Below, one piece after another: positions 25,279 through 36,564 of a stretch of 64,000 nt of DNA (positions are counted from its first letter, which is position 1; each line of letters opens with the position of its first letter). The notes under the pieces are model-generated. The model ran no database searches. It had not been told where the DNA came from and saw nothing but the letters and a program-made list of their open reading frames with translations. The DNA lies in contig JADJPK010000008.1 in the NCBI GenBank assembly GCA_016713305.1, positions 434,001-498,000 of the forward strand. Reading direction: 5' to 3'. The position numbers were made by a program, and so were the translations under genes. The stretch is from Betaproteobacteria bacterium. GTDB taxonomy: Bacteria > Pseudomonadota > Gammaproteobacteria > Burkholderiales > Ga0077523.

Positions 25279-27092
25279 ATGCACGTTTCCCGCACCGCCG
25301 CGGCGGTGGTTCTGACCCTTCTTCTGGCCGCCTGCGCCAGAGTTCCTCAGGAAAAAGCGGGCGAAACCCCCACAGGGCCCACGTCGGGCAAGCCTGACGT
25401 CGAGGCACCGTTTCCGGCGATCCTGCCCGCGGAATCCGTTGGCGCGAATCGTCCGTTGTCCGAGGCCTCACCTGTATCGCCACCTGCACCCGCTCGAGAG
25501 GCGGAGAGCGGGCGGCTCCTCGCACGCCACGGCCGGCACGCTGGCGGCCGTGCGGCAGTTCCAGGCCGGCCACGCCGACGTCGGCAAGCGCGAAAAGGCG
25601 GCGTCCATCGTCCACTCGGCACCCGCCGAGGCGGCCTACCCGGAGGTCGACGAATTCCGGGAGCGGTATCAATCGTTGAACGACAACCCCGTGCATCGGG
25701 TTGCCGAAACGCCGGTGTCCACCTTCAGCATCGATGTGGATACCGGCAGCTACAGCAACGTGCGCCGCATGCTCTCCGCGGGGCAGTTGCCGCCGCCGGA
25801 CGCCGTGCGTGTCGAGGAGATGGTCAACTATTTCCCCTACGACTATGCCGCGCCAGCCGACGCGAGCCCCTTCGCCGTGCACACGGAGCTGGCGCCGTCG
25901 CCCTGGAACGCGGGCAACGTGATCCTGCGCGTGGCGATCAAGGGGCGCGACCAGGCCAAGGAGACGCTGCCGCCGGCGAATCTGGTCTTCCTTGTCGACG
26001 TGTCCGGATCGATGCACTCCCCGGACAAGCTGCCCTTGCTGCAGTCCTCCTCAAGCTGCTGGTGAACGAGCTGCGAGACCGCGACCGCATCACGCTCGTC
26101 ACCTACGCGGGCCAGACCGCCGTCGTTCTCCGCCCACGCCCGGCAGCGAGCGCGCACGCATCGCGGCCGCCATCGATGCGCTGACGGCCGGAGGCAGCAC
26201 GGCGGGCGCCAGCGGCTGGCATCGACCTTGCGGCCCAAACGGCGCAGCGACCTTCATTCCGGCGGCATCAACCGCATCCTGCTGGCCACCGATGGCGACC
26301 AACGTGGGTGTCACGGACTTCCGGCAGTTGAAGGCGATGGTGGGAGAAACCGCAAGTCGGGTGTAGCGCTGACCACACTCAGCTTCCGGGACGGGCAACT
26401 ACGAGCAGCTGACAGAGCGGCTGGCGGATGCCCGAGACGACGGCGCGTACTCTACGTCGACAACCTGATGGAAGGGCACAAGGTGCTCGTCAACGAGACC
26501 AAACCTCACGCTCGCCACCATCGCGCGCGACGTCAAGGTGCAGATCGAGTTCAACCCGACCACAGTACAGGAGTACCGTCGATCAGGCCACGAGAACCGG
26601 GCGCTGCAGCGCGAGGATTTCAACAACGACCGCGTGGATGCAGGCGACATCGGCGCGGGGCGCACCGACGGCACTGTACGAACGCACGCTCGCCGGGGCC
26701 CGGGGCCTCATCGACGGAAGCGCTATGGCCCTCGCGACGCGGCGCCCGCGCCGGCCAGGCCGACGAACTCGCGCACTTGAAGCTGCGGTACCAAGGAACC
26801 CGGGGGGCGTCAGGCCAGCAGAAGCTGGAACTCACGGTATCGCGCGCTCCGTTCGTGCCGTGGCACAAGCGAGCGGCGAGTTCCGCTACGCGATGGCGGT
26901 CCGGGTTTCGACAGCTGTTGCGCGGTGGCCGTTACACGGAACCTGGAGCCTTGCCGACGCCCGGCACTGGCCGGGGTGGAATAATTGAGGATCGCTTCCG
27001 GGTATCGCCAGATTCCTGCGCATGGTGGATGGGGCGGTCACTTGCGACCGGAAGACCAGGTGGCGCGTCGTCGGCAACGACCCGCGTGGTAG
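25279..27092 (+). CDS. YfbK-type VWA-domain lipoprotein, multiply frameshifted
   Basis: About 600 residues when repaired. It begins with a lipoprotein signal (LTLLLAACAR) and has the YfbK N-terminal block (PVSTFSIDVDTGSYSNVRRM, VEEMVNYFPYDY) and a VWA domain with MIDAS motif DVSGSMHSPDKLPLL. The YfbK C-terminal block is present in pieces (EDFNNDRVDAGDIGAG, EFRYAMAV, RFLRMVDGAVT). The protein switches frame many times (near 25510, 26045, 26120, 26200, 26360 and beyond), with conserved sequence on each side, so these are most likely assembly errors. The end at 27092 assumes the frame that closes with RPEDQVARRRQRPAW. It heads a YfbK–MoxR–VWA cluster. Confidence 0.8.
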
Positions 27093-27255
27093 CGAAAAGC
27101 CGGGGACGGATCGAAGCATCCCGGTCGTCCGTCAACCGCCAGGTGCGCGCGACCATCCACGCGAGGGGTCACGCCAGGGGCAAGTCCGGTCCGACGGTGC
27201 CCGGGCCCACATGTTGTACCCTGAGGGCTGTCTCCCACCCGCTCCCCCTTCTCCC

Positions 27256-28135
27256 ATGCGGCTCACCGGCGGCACCGGACCCTACGTCGCCACCGACGAT
27301 CTCACGTGGCCGTCAACGCGACCATCACCCGCTGGAAGCACCCGCTGCTCGTCAGGCGGGCCGGAACCGGCAAGACGATGTTGGCGCTGGAAGTCGCAAG
27401 CGCGCTGGGACGCCCGCTACTCAGTGGCACGTCAAGTCCACGGCCCAAGGCGCAGCAAGGGCTGTACAGGGAAGTACGACGCGGTGTCGCGCCTGCGCGA
27501 TTCGCAGCTCGGCGATACGCGTGTGCACGACATCGCCAACTACATCAAGCGCGGCCCGGTCTGGGGAAGCCTTCGATGCGGCATACCCCGGCAGTGCTGC
27601 TGATCGACGAAGATCGACAAGGCCGACATCAAAGTTCCCCAACGATCTGCTGCGCGAACTGGACCGCATGGAGTTCTACGTCTACGAGACGCAGCAGCTC
27701 GTGAAAGGCGCGGCATCGGGAGGCCATCATCATCACCTCCAACAACGAAAAGGGCTGCCGGATGCCTTCCTGCGCCGCTGCTTCTTCCACCATCCCGCTT
27801 TCCCCGACCGCGAGACGATGGAGCGCGTCGTCGAGTCCACTATCCCGGTCTCAAGCGCACGCTGCTGGAAAAGGCGCTCACCGTCTTCTTCGAGTTCCGC
27901 GACGTGCCGGGCTTGAAGAAGAAACCCTCGACCTCGAACTGCTGGACTGGCTGAAGCTGCTCGTTGCCGAGGACATTCCCGCAGGGCACTGCACAGCCAG
28001 GACCAGGGCTGATCGTTCCGCCGTTGCACGGGGCGCTGCTCAGAACGAGCAGGATGTCCACCTGTTCGGCGCCTCGAGTTCGTGGCGAACGGCGTTCGTT
28101 TTCGCTTGGGCCGTCGTTCCGCGAGCGGGCCATAC
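27256..28135 (+). CDS. MoxR-family AAA+ ATPase, multiply frameshifted
   Basis: About 290 residues when repaired. Fragments in alternating frames spell a MoxR ATPase: GPYVATDDLTW at the start, the Walker A region GTGKTMLALEVASALGRPLL, GQLGDTRVHDIANYIKRGP-like sequence, Walker B in PAVLLIDE, PNDLLRELDRMEFYVYETQQ, sensor 1 in ITSNNEKGLPDAFLRRCFFH and DWLKLLVAEDIPA. MoxR proteins are chaperone-like ATPases that act with VWA-domain partners in metalloenzyme or complex maturation. Such a partner follows at once, and another precedes it. Start from ATG 27256; the end is approximate. Frame breaks occur at least near 27305, 27345, 27425, 27545, 27610 and 27720. Confidence 0.82.
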
Positions 28136-29338
28136 TCATCGATTTCTTCATCAAGCTGAAGGAAGGCGGGTTGCCGGTGTCGGTGAAGGGAATACCTCAC
28201 CCTCATGCCCGGCATCACGGCGGAACTGCCGAGCTACAACGTGGAGGGGTTCTACTACCTCGCCCGACGGGGCCTGCCCCTCGTGAAGGACGGGTTTAAT
28301 CCAACGACGACAAGTTCAACCGGGTGTTCGCCGAGTACTTCAAGGGTATCGCGCAGATCCCCGACCCGCGGGATGCTGTAACCGTGCTACCGGAAGAGCT
28401 GCGCAAGCAGGCGAGGAACTGCTCCTGTCGGACGGGGACAAGGCGGCCATCGAATCCCTGGGCGGATTAGGAAAAGCTCATGGAGACGCTGCGCAAGCGC
28501 CTCGAGGAAAGGGGGCCGTCACCAGGGCGGTTCCAAGTGGATCGGCACGGCCGGTACCTCGCCCTTCGGCGCCTACGGCTACAACCCGGAGGGCGTGCGC
28601 ATCGGCCAGGACGGCTCGCGCAACCGCCGCGCCGTGAAGGTGTGGGACGAGCGGCAGTACCGCAACCTCGACGACACCGTGGAGCTGGGCACACGCAACA
28701 TCAAGGTGGCGCTGAAGCGGCTGCGGCGATTCGCGCGGGAAGGGCGGCCGACGAACTGGATCTCGACGACACGGTGCGCTCCACCACCCGCAACGCGGGC
28801 TGGCTGGTCATCAAAGATAGTGCCGGAGCGCCACAACGCGGCGTGAAGGTGCTGCTGTTCCTGGACGTGGGCAGTTCCGTGGACGACCACGTGAAGGTGT
28901 GCGAGAAGCTCTTCTCCGCGGCGCGCGCCGAGTTCAAGCACATGGAGTACTTCTACTTCCACAATTTCGTCTACGGAGAGATTGGAAGGACAACCGGCAC
29001 CGCCGCAACGGCGAGCGCTTTTCCCATGCTGCGGCTACGCCTTACTGCCTACGCCCACGACCACTAACGAGCGATCTTCGTCGGCGATGCCACCGCCAAC
29101 ACGGACAGAGATCGCCTATCGGGCGGATCCATCGAGCACCACAACGAGGAAGCGGGAGCGGTGTGGCTGCAGCAGGTGCTGGACGTCTATCCCAAGACCG
29201 TCTGGCTGAATCGCAGCCGGAAGACCGCTGGGACTACTACGACTCGATCAAGCTCACGCGCCAGTTGATGGGCGAGCGGATGTTCCCCCTCACGCTGGAA
29301 GGGGGCTCGACCGGGCGATGAAGGATCTGACGCGGTAG
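28135..29338 (+). CDS. CoxE-like VWA-domain protein, multiply frameshifted
   Basis: About 395 residues when repaired. It starts LIDFFIKLKEGGLPVSVK (the expected ATG reads ATA here, probably an error) and runs through EKLMETLRKRLEER, GAYGYNPEGVRIGQDGSRN, YRNLDDTVELGTRNIKVALK, a degenerate MIDAS VLLFLDVGSSVDDHV and HMEYFYFHNFVYG, ending RAMKDLTR at the TAG 29336–29338. This is the VWA family that pairs with MoxR ATPases (COG3552/CoxE-like). It probably works with the upstream ATPase to assemble or remodel an unknown target. Numerous indels break the frame; the amino-acid sequence remains conserved. Confidence 0.8.
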
Positions 29339-29339
29339 C

Positions 29340-30905
29340 GCCGATTCGGGGAACGCACGCGTACCGCGCCGCCAGTTCCACGAACGCACGGCACGACGCC
29401 TGCGCGTCGAAAGCCGGCCAGAGTTCTTCCTCGAGGATCTCCGCAACGCGCGGTGCGAACTTGCTGCACGGGAAGCGTCCAGGAACAGCAGCCGCGATCG
29501 TCTCGCGAGCACGTCTTCCACGGGCGCGCGTGCTCCTCACGCGCAGCGAAGCGCACCATGCCCTCCAGTCAGCCCCAGGGGCGAGTTCGGACTTCGGTCC
29601 GGGCGGTGCGGCTACGCGGTGCATCGGCGCCGTACGAGGTGCAGACCGGGTGCTTCGGTGATCGAACCCGACCGCTCGATCAGCCGTGCAAGCGAAGGGC
29701 TGCCGTCCCGCCTGCGGGGCGCGGGCGAAAGCCGGCATCGGTGCATCGCTGCAGCACGTCTTCCCGCCATCGAGCGATAGGTCGTCCATTTTCGCCCATG
29801 ACGCTGACGAGACCGGAGCGGTCCACGTGCACGGTGCTCGCGCGACACGGACTTTGTCGCGGCGCCGGACGGCGCGGCAGGCTTCACTGGGGCGCAGCTG
29901 ACCCACAGAGCGCACGTCGTGGCGCTGCGGCGAGTCGTACCAGGACGGATGCGGCCTCGCGGAGAACAGAAGTCGACTTCGGCGGAGTCTGCCTCCGGCT
30001 CCTGGGGTGCGGAGGACGCAGCCACGTCAGTCGTCCCGAGCAGCACGCGTCCCAGCCGGGAATCGCGAAGAGCACGCGGCCCGTCCGCGGTGCGCGGCAG
30101 CTGGCACAGGCGTGATCGCCCTGAAGAAACGATCGGTCGACGACAAGATGCGTGCCACGGCTGGGGACCACCAGATCCGTTTCGTTCGAGGCGTCAGATG
30201 CCGGATCGCATCCACCCAGACCCCGTGGCGTTGATCACGCAGCGGCTTTTGCAGGCGAAGACGGCGGCTCGTTTCGGCATCCTCCGCCACGATGCCTGCG
30301 ATGCGGCCGCCCTCCCGCAGGAGTTCCACCGCCCGGCAGTGATTGAGGGCCGCCGCACCTTCTGGCTCATCGCCGTGCGGAGCCGGGGCAGCGCCAGGCG
30401 CGCATCCTCGAACTGGCCATCCCCGGTAACGCACGGCAGCCGCAGGCCCCTCCGTCTTCAGCGCGGGAATGCAGGACCGTGCCGCGGCGGCGTCAGCGTG
30501 TCGGTCCGATGGATGGCGGCTTCTCCAGCCAGGCGGTCGTAGAGACCCAGCCCGACCCGGTAGAACCAGCGATCGAACAGCGCGCCACGCGCAATCACGT
30601 AGAGTGGCAGGACGAAGGGCAGGGGCTGCGCAAGATGCGGCGCGTTGCCCATGATGACCGTGCGTTCGCGCAGCGCCACCTCGCACGAGGGCCAGGTTCC
30701 CCTGGGCAGGTAGCCGGACCCCGCCGTGCAGCAACGGTGGCTCGCGAGGACGTGCCGGCCGCGAAGTCGCGTGCTTCGACCAGTGCCACGGAGAATCCCC
30801 GTTGCGCGGCATCCAGCGCGATGCCCGGGCCGTGGCGCCTCCGCCGATCACGACGACATCCACTGCGCGCCGGCTGAACCGGCGCAGCGTCTGCCGTGCG
30901 GTGGC
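29340..30905 (-). CDS. glpD: Glycerol-3-phosphate dehydrogenase, multiply frameshifted
   Basis: About 510 residues when repaired. Pieces in different frames spell GlpD: FAD-binding VDVVVIGGGATGPGIALDAA (with one shift), FSVALVEARDFAAGTSSRAT, LLHGGVRYLAQGNLALV-like sequence, ERTVIMGNAPHLAQPLPFVL, LNHCRAVELLREGGRIAGIV, TGVWVDAIR, VPSRGTHLVVDRSF, LFAIPGWDA, LGTTDVA and GKWTTYRSMA. The enzyme oxidises glycerol 3-phosphate to dihydroxyacetone phosphate at the membrane. The C-terminal DUF1 part (VRFAAREEHARTVEDVLARR) runs to the convergent VWA gene. Start and stop are approximate because of indels. No glycerol kinase or facilitator is adjacent. Confidence 0.83.
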
Positions 30906-33900
30906 TCACGCGCCGAAATTGAGCTGCCGCGGCGCAGGTAGCGACGCGCGATCTCGTCCGCCGGTACGGGCTTGCTGAAGAGAAAGCCCTGATACTCGTC
31001 GCAGCCCAGACGCTTGAGGGTAGACGGCTGCGCGAGATTCTCGACCCCTTCCGCAGTGACGCGGAGGTTGAGGCTGTGGGCCATCCCACGATGGTGGCCA
31101 CGATGACGTCGCTGCCCTTGTCGAGTCGACATCGCGCACGAAGGAACAGTCGATCTTGAGCGTGTCGATGGGCAACTGCCGAGTGTCGCGAGCGGTACCC
31201 GTGCCGAAGTCGTCCACCGCCAGGCGCGTGCCAACTTCCCCAACCTGCGGAACGCCTGGATGCTCTCGTCCGCCGACTGCCACAGCACGGACTCGGTCAT
31301 CTCGAGCTCCAGCCACATCGGATCGAGCCCGGTGCGCGCGAGGATGCGCTGCACGGCACGCGCGAACTCGTTGGGCTGGTGGAACTGGCGGGCAGAGACG
31401 TTGACGGCCACCCGCAGGGCGGGATAACCGGCGTCCTGCCACGCCTTGTTCTGTTCGCAGGCGGCGCGCAGGGCCCAGGCCCCGATGGGCTCGATGAGGC
31501 CGGTCTCCTCCGCCACTTCGATGAACGTGGCCGGTGCGACGAGGCCCTTGACCGGATGCTTCCAGCGCAGCAGGGCTTCCACACCCGCGATCCGGCCGGT
31601 GGCGATGTCGATCTGCGGCTGGTAGTGCAGCACGAACTCGTCCCGGTTGAGCGCAAGCCGCAGCGCGTTCTCCAGATCGTGCCGCTCCACCGCGCGGATG
31701 TTCATCTCGCGCGAGAAGAACTGGTAGTTGCGCCGCCCCTTCTCCTTGGCGTGGTACATCGCCGTGTCCGCGTTCTTCATGAGCGTGGCGGCATCCTCGG
31801 CATCGTCCGGAAAGATGCTGATGCCGATCGAGCAGGACGTGTTGAGGGTGTGCGCCCGGACCTCCACGGGCCGTGCAAGGGCCGCGGTGATCTTGTCCGC
31901 CACGTGGGCGGCATCCTCCGCCTGTTGCAGGCCTTCGAGCGTGATCACGAACTCGTCGCCACCCAGCCGTGCCAGGGTGTCACCTTGCGGATGCACGTCT
32001 GCATCCGCGTGGCGACCTCCTTCAGCAGCAGGTCGCCGACATCGTGGCCCAGGGAATCGTTGATGTTCTTGAAGCGGTCGAGATCGATGAACATCAGCGC
32101 CAGGGATTCGCGGTTTCGCCGTGAGTTCACCAGCCCCTGCTCCAGACGATCCTGGAGCAGCAGCCGGTTGGGCAGGCCGGTCAGCGCATCGCGCGTCGCC
32201 AGCTGGCTGATGCGTTCCTCCGCGGCCTTGCGGTCCGTGATGTCCCGCGCTGTCCCGCGTTGCCCGACCGCGCGGCCCGCTTCGTCCCCGCATGGCTACC
32301 GCGTTCACGCTCACCCAGACGATGGACCCGCTGCGGGTGAGAGCGTTGTGTGCCCCAGATCGCCCTTAGGAACCGTCCGGCCGCACATGGTCGTCCAGCC
32401 ACAGCGAAACCCGCTCGTTCTCGCCTGCGGGCATGAGATCGGCAGGCCGCCGCCCGATCAGTTCGGTGTTCGCGTAGCCGAGCACGTTGCGGACCCGCGG
32501 CGAGAGGTACGTATAGGCGCCATGGGCGTCCTGTTCCCACACGAATTCGCTCGCGGCTTCCGCGAAGTCGCGGAACCGGCATTCGCGCTCTCGCGCAACT
32601 GTTCCTCGACAGTCTTGAGATCCGTGATATCCCGGCCGACGCCCCGGTATCCCTTGAAGGCGCCGCCGGCATCGAACACGGGTTCGCCACTGGACAGGCC
32701 CCAGCGGCCGGTCTTGCGGGAGCGGAGCACGAGGTCCCGGAACGGCCGCCGGGCATCCAGTGTGGCGCGGTGGTCCCGCATCGCCTGATCCGATGGCCAG
32801 TCGAATTCGGCTTCGAAACGGGTCCGGCCGATGAGCTCCGAACCGGTCTCGACCATGTGGCCGGCCGCGCTATCGGACGAATAGGTGTAGCGGTAGCGGT
32901 CGTCCTGCTCCCAGTACCAGTCCGCCGACAGTTCCGTCAGGCTGCGGAATCGCTGCTCGCTCTCGCGCAGGCGCTCTTCGGTCGCATTCTTGCCGGTCAC
33001 GTCGAAGAGAACCAGAAGAATGTAGCGTTTGCCGTCCGGTGCCGTGATAGCGGTCTTGCGCACGAGCATCCACCGGATCGAGTCGTGGATGCGATAAGGG
33101 ACGCTCGTGAGGTCACGGGCCCGTCTCCGCGCAACGCCGCCTGGTCGGTGGAGAGGAAATAGGTGGCGTCTTCGCGGGTGAAGAAATCGAAGTCCGTGCG
33201 GCCCACGATCCGGTCGAGCGGCCGTTCGAAGAACTCCACGAAAGACGGATTGGCCTCCACGTAGCGGTGCTGGCCATCCTTCAGCAGCACAGGGCTCGGG
33301 ATGGCGTCGATCAGGGCCTTGAGGAATCCGCGCGACTGGGCAATCTCGTGCTCCGCCTGCTTCATCACGGTGACGTCGCGGCCCGCCACGGTACCCGGCG
33401 AACCGGCCCGATTCGTCCAGCACCGGCTCGCCGCTGATCGACACGTGGCGGTGTCGCCCATGTTGAGGCGCGTCAGCATCAGATCGCGGAACGATTCGCG
33501 CCGGGCCATGGCCGAATCGTGACGCTGCCTTTCCTCGTCGGTCACCACGCAAGGCAGTTCCCAGCGCGAGCGCCCGATGAAGTTCGCGGGATCAAGAGGC
33601 CGGAATCGACGGCACGGCCGGACACCCGCGTGAACCGCTGGTTGACGTCCGTCTCCCAGTACCAATCCGCCGACAGGGCGGCAAGCGAGCGGAAGCGGTC
33701 GAAGCCCTCCGCAGCTGATTGGCCGCGTTGCGCTGGGCCGCGGCAAGGCCATGGACGAACAGCGTCGAGCCGGCGTTGATGGCGCGGAAACAGCTCCAGC
33801 AGCAGGTGATCGGTCGTCGGTGTCGAGAAGGTGAAGGGCCCCACCCCGTTCAGGTGCCGACCAGTCCGAAAACCGCGACGACGGCCACGGCGAGGGTTGC

Positions 33901-34635
33901 CAGGTGCGATCCCGCGTTGACGGCGATCAGCAAGGCGACGGGAAACGTGAGATAGGCAATGGAGGTCTGATCAGGCCAGGTCGATGCTCCGCCGAAGAAC
34001 ACGAAGCCGGAGATGAGCGCATGGCATGTCAGCAAGCCGGCGGAATGCACCGGGTGTCCGGGCAGAGGCGGGGCGGATGCCGCCACACGACGAAGCGGCA
34101 GGAACACCATGATGCCGACGGCGTCCGACAGCCACCACAACACGGCGATGTGGCTCGCGTCGACGATCCCCACGCCGTGTACGAGGGCGTAGACGCCTGC
34201 GAACGCCGCAGCGGCCGGCGCAGGTGCGAGCAGCGATACGACCGGAATGTCCACGCCCAGTGCACGCGCCGGGAATTCCTCCCTGCCGAGCCCGACGCGC
34301 CGGAGAACGAGCCAGGCGATGGCGGCCTCGAGGACCGCGGCGCCGGCCTCCGCGATGACGAGCGGTGCCGGCCCGCCGTCGATCCATTCGACCAAGCCCG
34401 CCGCGGCGAAGATGAACGAAGCGCCACGGGGCCCAGACGCAGTGCCGCCATCACGGCGATCGCCGCCGAGGGCCAGAGCATCACGTAGCTGGTCGTGGCG
34501 CCCGGAGAGCGACAGCAGGGACAGGCCGACCACCGTGTACAGAGCAGCCCAGAACGCTGCCTTCGCCAATGTCCCGGGACGCAGATCCAGCCTTCGACCG
34601 GCGACGTGTTCGTCGCGGCGCTGGAATCGGTTCAT
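30906..34635 (-). CDS. MASE1–PAS(4)–GGDEF–EAL membrane signalling protein, frameshifted
   Basis: About 1240 residues when repaired. Order: a MASE1 sensor with about eight membrane helices (WPSAAIAVMAALRLG, VLWWLSDAVGIMVFLPL), four PAS domains (RFRSLAALSADWYWETD; LIDAIPSPVLLKDGQHRYV; RFRSLTELSADWYWEQDDRY; FVWEQDAHGAYTYLSPR), a GGDEF domain (FIDLDRFKNINDSLGHDVGD, LARLGGDEFVITLEG) and an EAL domain (AGVEALLRWKHP, LAVDDFGTG, LKIDCSFVRD, VTAEGVEN, GFLFSKPV). Both catalytic motifs are intact, so it may make or degrade c-di-GMP. Its ATG at 34635 overlaps the end of the GspE-type gene (ATGA), so the two are translationally coupled. Several single-base indels interrupt it. Confidence 0.85.
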
Positions 34636-36465
34636 GCCGCAGGCCCCGTCCGGGGCCGGAGCCTTTCCTGCGTCGGTCCAGCGTGATGGGTGGCGCGGAT
34701 TTGAGCACTTCCTCCACGGTGGTCACACCCTGCGCGACCTTCATGGCGCCGCTGATGCGAAGCGGTCTCATGCCGTCGCGGTACGCCTGTTCGCGGATCG
34801 CCGGCAGATCGGCCGCCGCTGTCACGAATTTGCGCTGGCCCGGCGTGAACAGCATGATCTCGTAGATGCCGACGCGTCCCATGTAGCCGGTCATGCGGCA
34901 TTCGAGGCAGCCCTTGGGATGGAACACCTGCTTGGGCTTTCCGCCTTCCAGGGCGTGATGAGCATGTTCCACGTGTCGTCGTCGATGGGGCCCGCTTCCC
35001 GGCAGTGCGGGCACAGGGTCCGCACCAGGCGCTGGGCCATCACGCCCAGGATCGTCGAGTGCAGCAGGTAGGGCGGAACGCCGATGTCCAGCAGCCGGGT
35101 GATGGCCGCCGGTGCGTCGTTCGTGTGCAGTGTCGAGAGCACCAGATGGCCGGTGAGAGAGGCCTGGATCGCCATCTCGGCCGTTTCGAGATCGCGGATC
35201 TCGCCGACCATGATGATGTCCGGATCCTGCCGCAGGAGCGTGCGGACGCCGGAGGCGAAATCCAGTCCGATGGAGTGCTGGACCTGCATCTGGTTGAACG
35301 AGGGCTCCACCATCTCGATAGGGTCCTCGATGGTGCAGACGTTCACGTCGGGCGTGGACAGCTGCTTCAACGTGGAGTAGAGCGTCGTGGTCTTGCCCGA
35401 TCCCGTGGGGCCCGTCACCAGCACGATGCCGTGCGGCTGCGTGGTCATCTGGGTCCACCGGTTCTGGTCGTCTTCGGAAAAGCCGAGTTCCCGATAGTCC
35501 TTGACGATCACGTCCGGGTTGAAGATCCGCATCACGAGCTTCTCGCCGAACGCCGTGGGCATGGTGGACAGGCGCAGTTCCACTTCGGAGCCGTCGGGCG
35601 TCACGGTCTTGATCCGGCCATCCTGAGGACGGCGGCTCTCCACGACGTCCATGCGGCCGAGGCTCTTGATGCGGCTCGTCATGGCCGCCATCACGGCCGT
35701 GGGGATCTGGTAGACCTGGTGCAGCACGCCGTCGATGCGGAAACGCACGTTGCCGACATCCCGGCGTGGTTCCATGTGAATGTCGCTTGCCCGCTGCTCG
35801 AACGCGTACTGGAAGATCCAGTCGACGATGTGGACGACGTGGCGGTCGTTGGCGTCCACCTGCCCGCGGCTGCCGAGCTGGACGAGCTGCTCGAAGTTGG
35901 TGATGTCGTTCAGCTCGCCCTTCTTCTGCTGCTGCGCGCCGTGCACCGACCGGGCGAGGTTGCTAGAACTCGACCAGATAGTTGTCGATGTCCCGCGGAT
36001 TCGCGAGGACCCGTTTGATGTCCAGCCGCAGCACGCGCGCAGTTCCGCCTCCCACTCCCGCACGTGCGGTTCGGACACGGCGATCACGCATTCCTTGGAG
36101 GTCACCTGGACGGGCAGGATGCGGAAGCGGGTGGCGTAGGCATTCGACATCACCTTGGTCACCGCGGTGAAGTCGATCTTGAAGGGGTCGATGTGCAGAT
36201 AGGGCAGGTCCACGCGGCCTGCGAGCCACTCGGTGAGCAGTTCCAGGTGCAGCAGCTTCTTGGGGTTGCGTGGATCGGGCCACTTCTGGTCCGCGATCAG
36301 TACGAGCGGGTGGATGGGCGCGCGCCGCGACACCTGCTTCGACAGCAGTTCCTGCGCCTGTTCCCGGCTGGCGAGACCGTCCTGGACCATGTCGGCGAGG
36401 ATGCCGTCCAGTTCCAGCCTGCGGTTGGCGGTGGCTTCGGTCCGCGCCGGCGCTGTCGTGTCCAT
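34632..36465 (-). CDS. GspE/PilB-type secretion or pilus ATPase with MshEN-like N-terminus, frameshifted
   Basis: About 610 residues when repaired. Walker A is GPTGSGKTTTLYSTL, the Asp box lies in VCTIEDPIEMVEPSFNQMQV, Walker B in DPDIIMVGEIRDLETAEMAI, the His box in LVLSTLHTNDAPAAITRLLD, and the tetra-Cys zinc site in LCPHCREAG and GCLECRMTGYMGRVG. The N-terminus (LDGILADMVQDGLASREQAQ) resembles an MshEN/T2SSE_N half-motif, which binds c-di-GMP in MshE-type ATPases. Frameshifts occur near 36020, 35965 and 34945, and one more before the stop. The end at 34632 overlaps the next gene. No other pilus or type II secretion genes are in the window, so it is an orphan motor. Confidence 0.88.
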
Positions 36466-36564
36466 GTTCTGCGTGACTCCTTATCCATCCGGAATTATGG
36501 CACCGGAGGATTATCGGCCCGTATCGCGCCGGCTTCAGCGCCGCGGTAAAGGGGGAGTCGCCCT

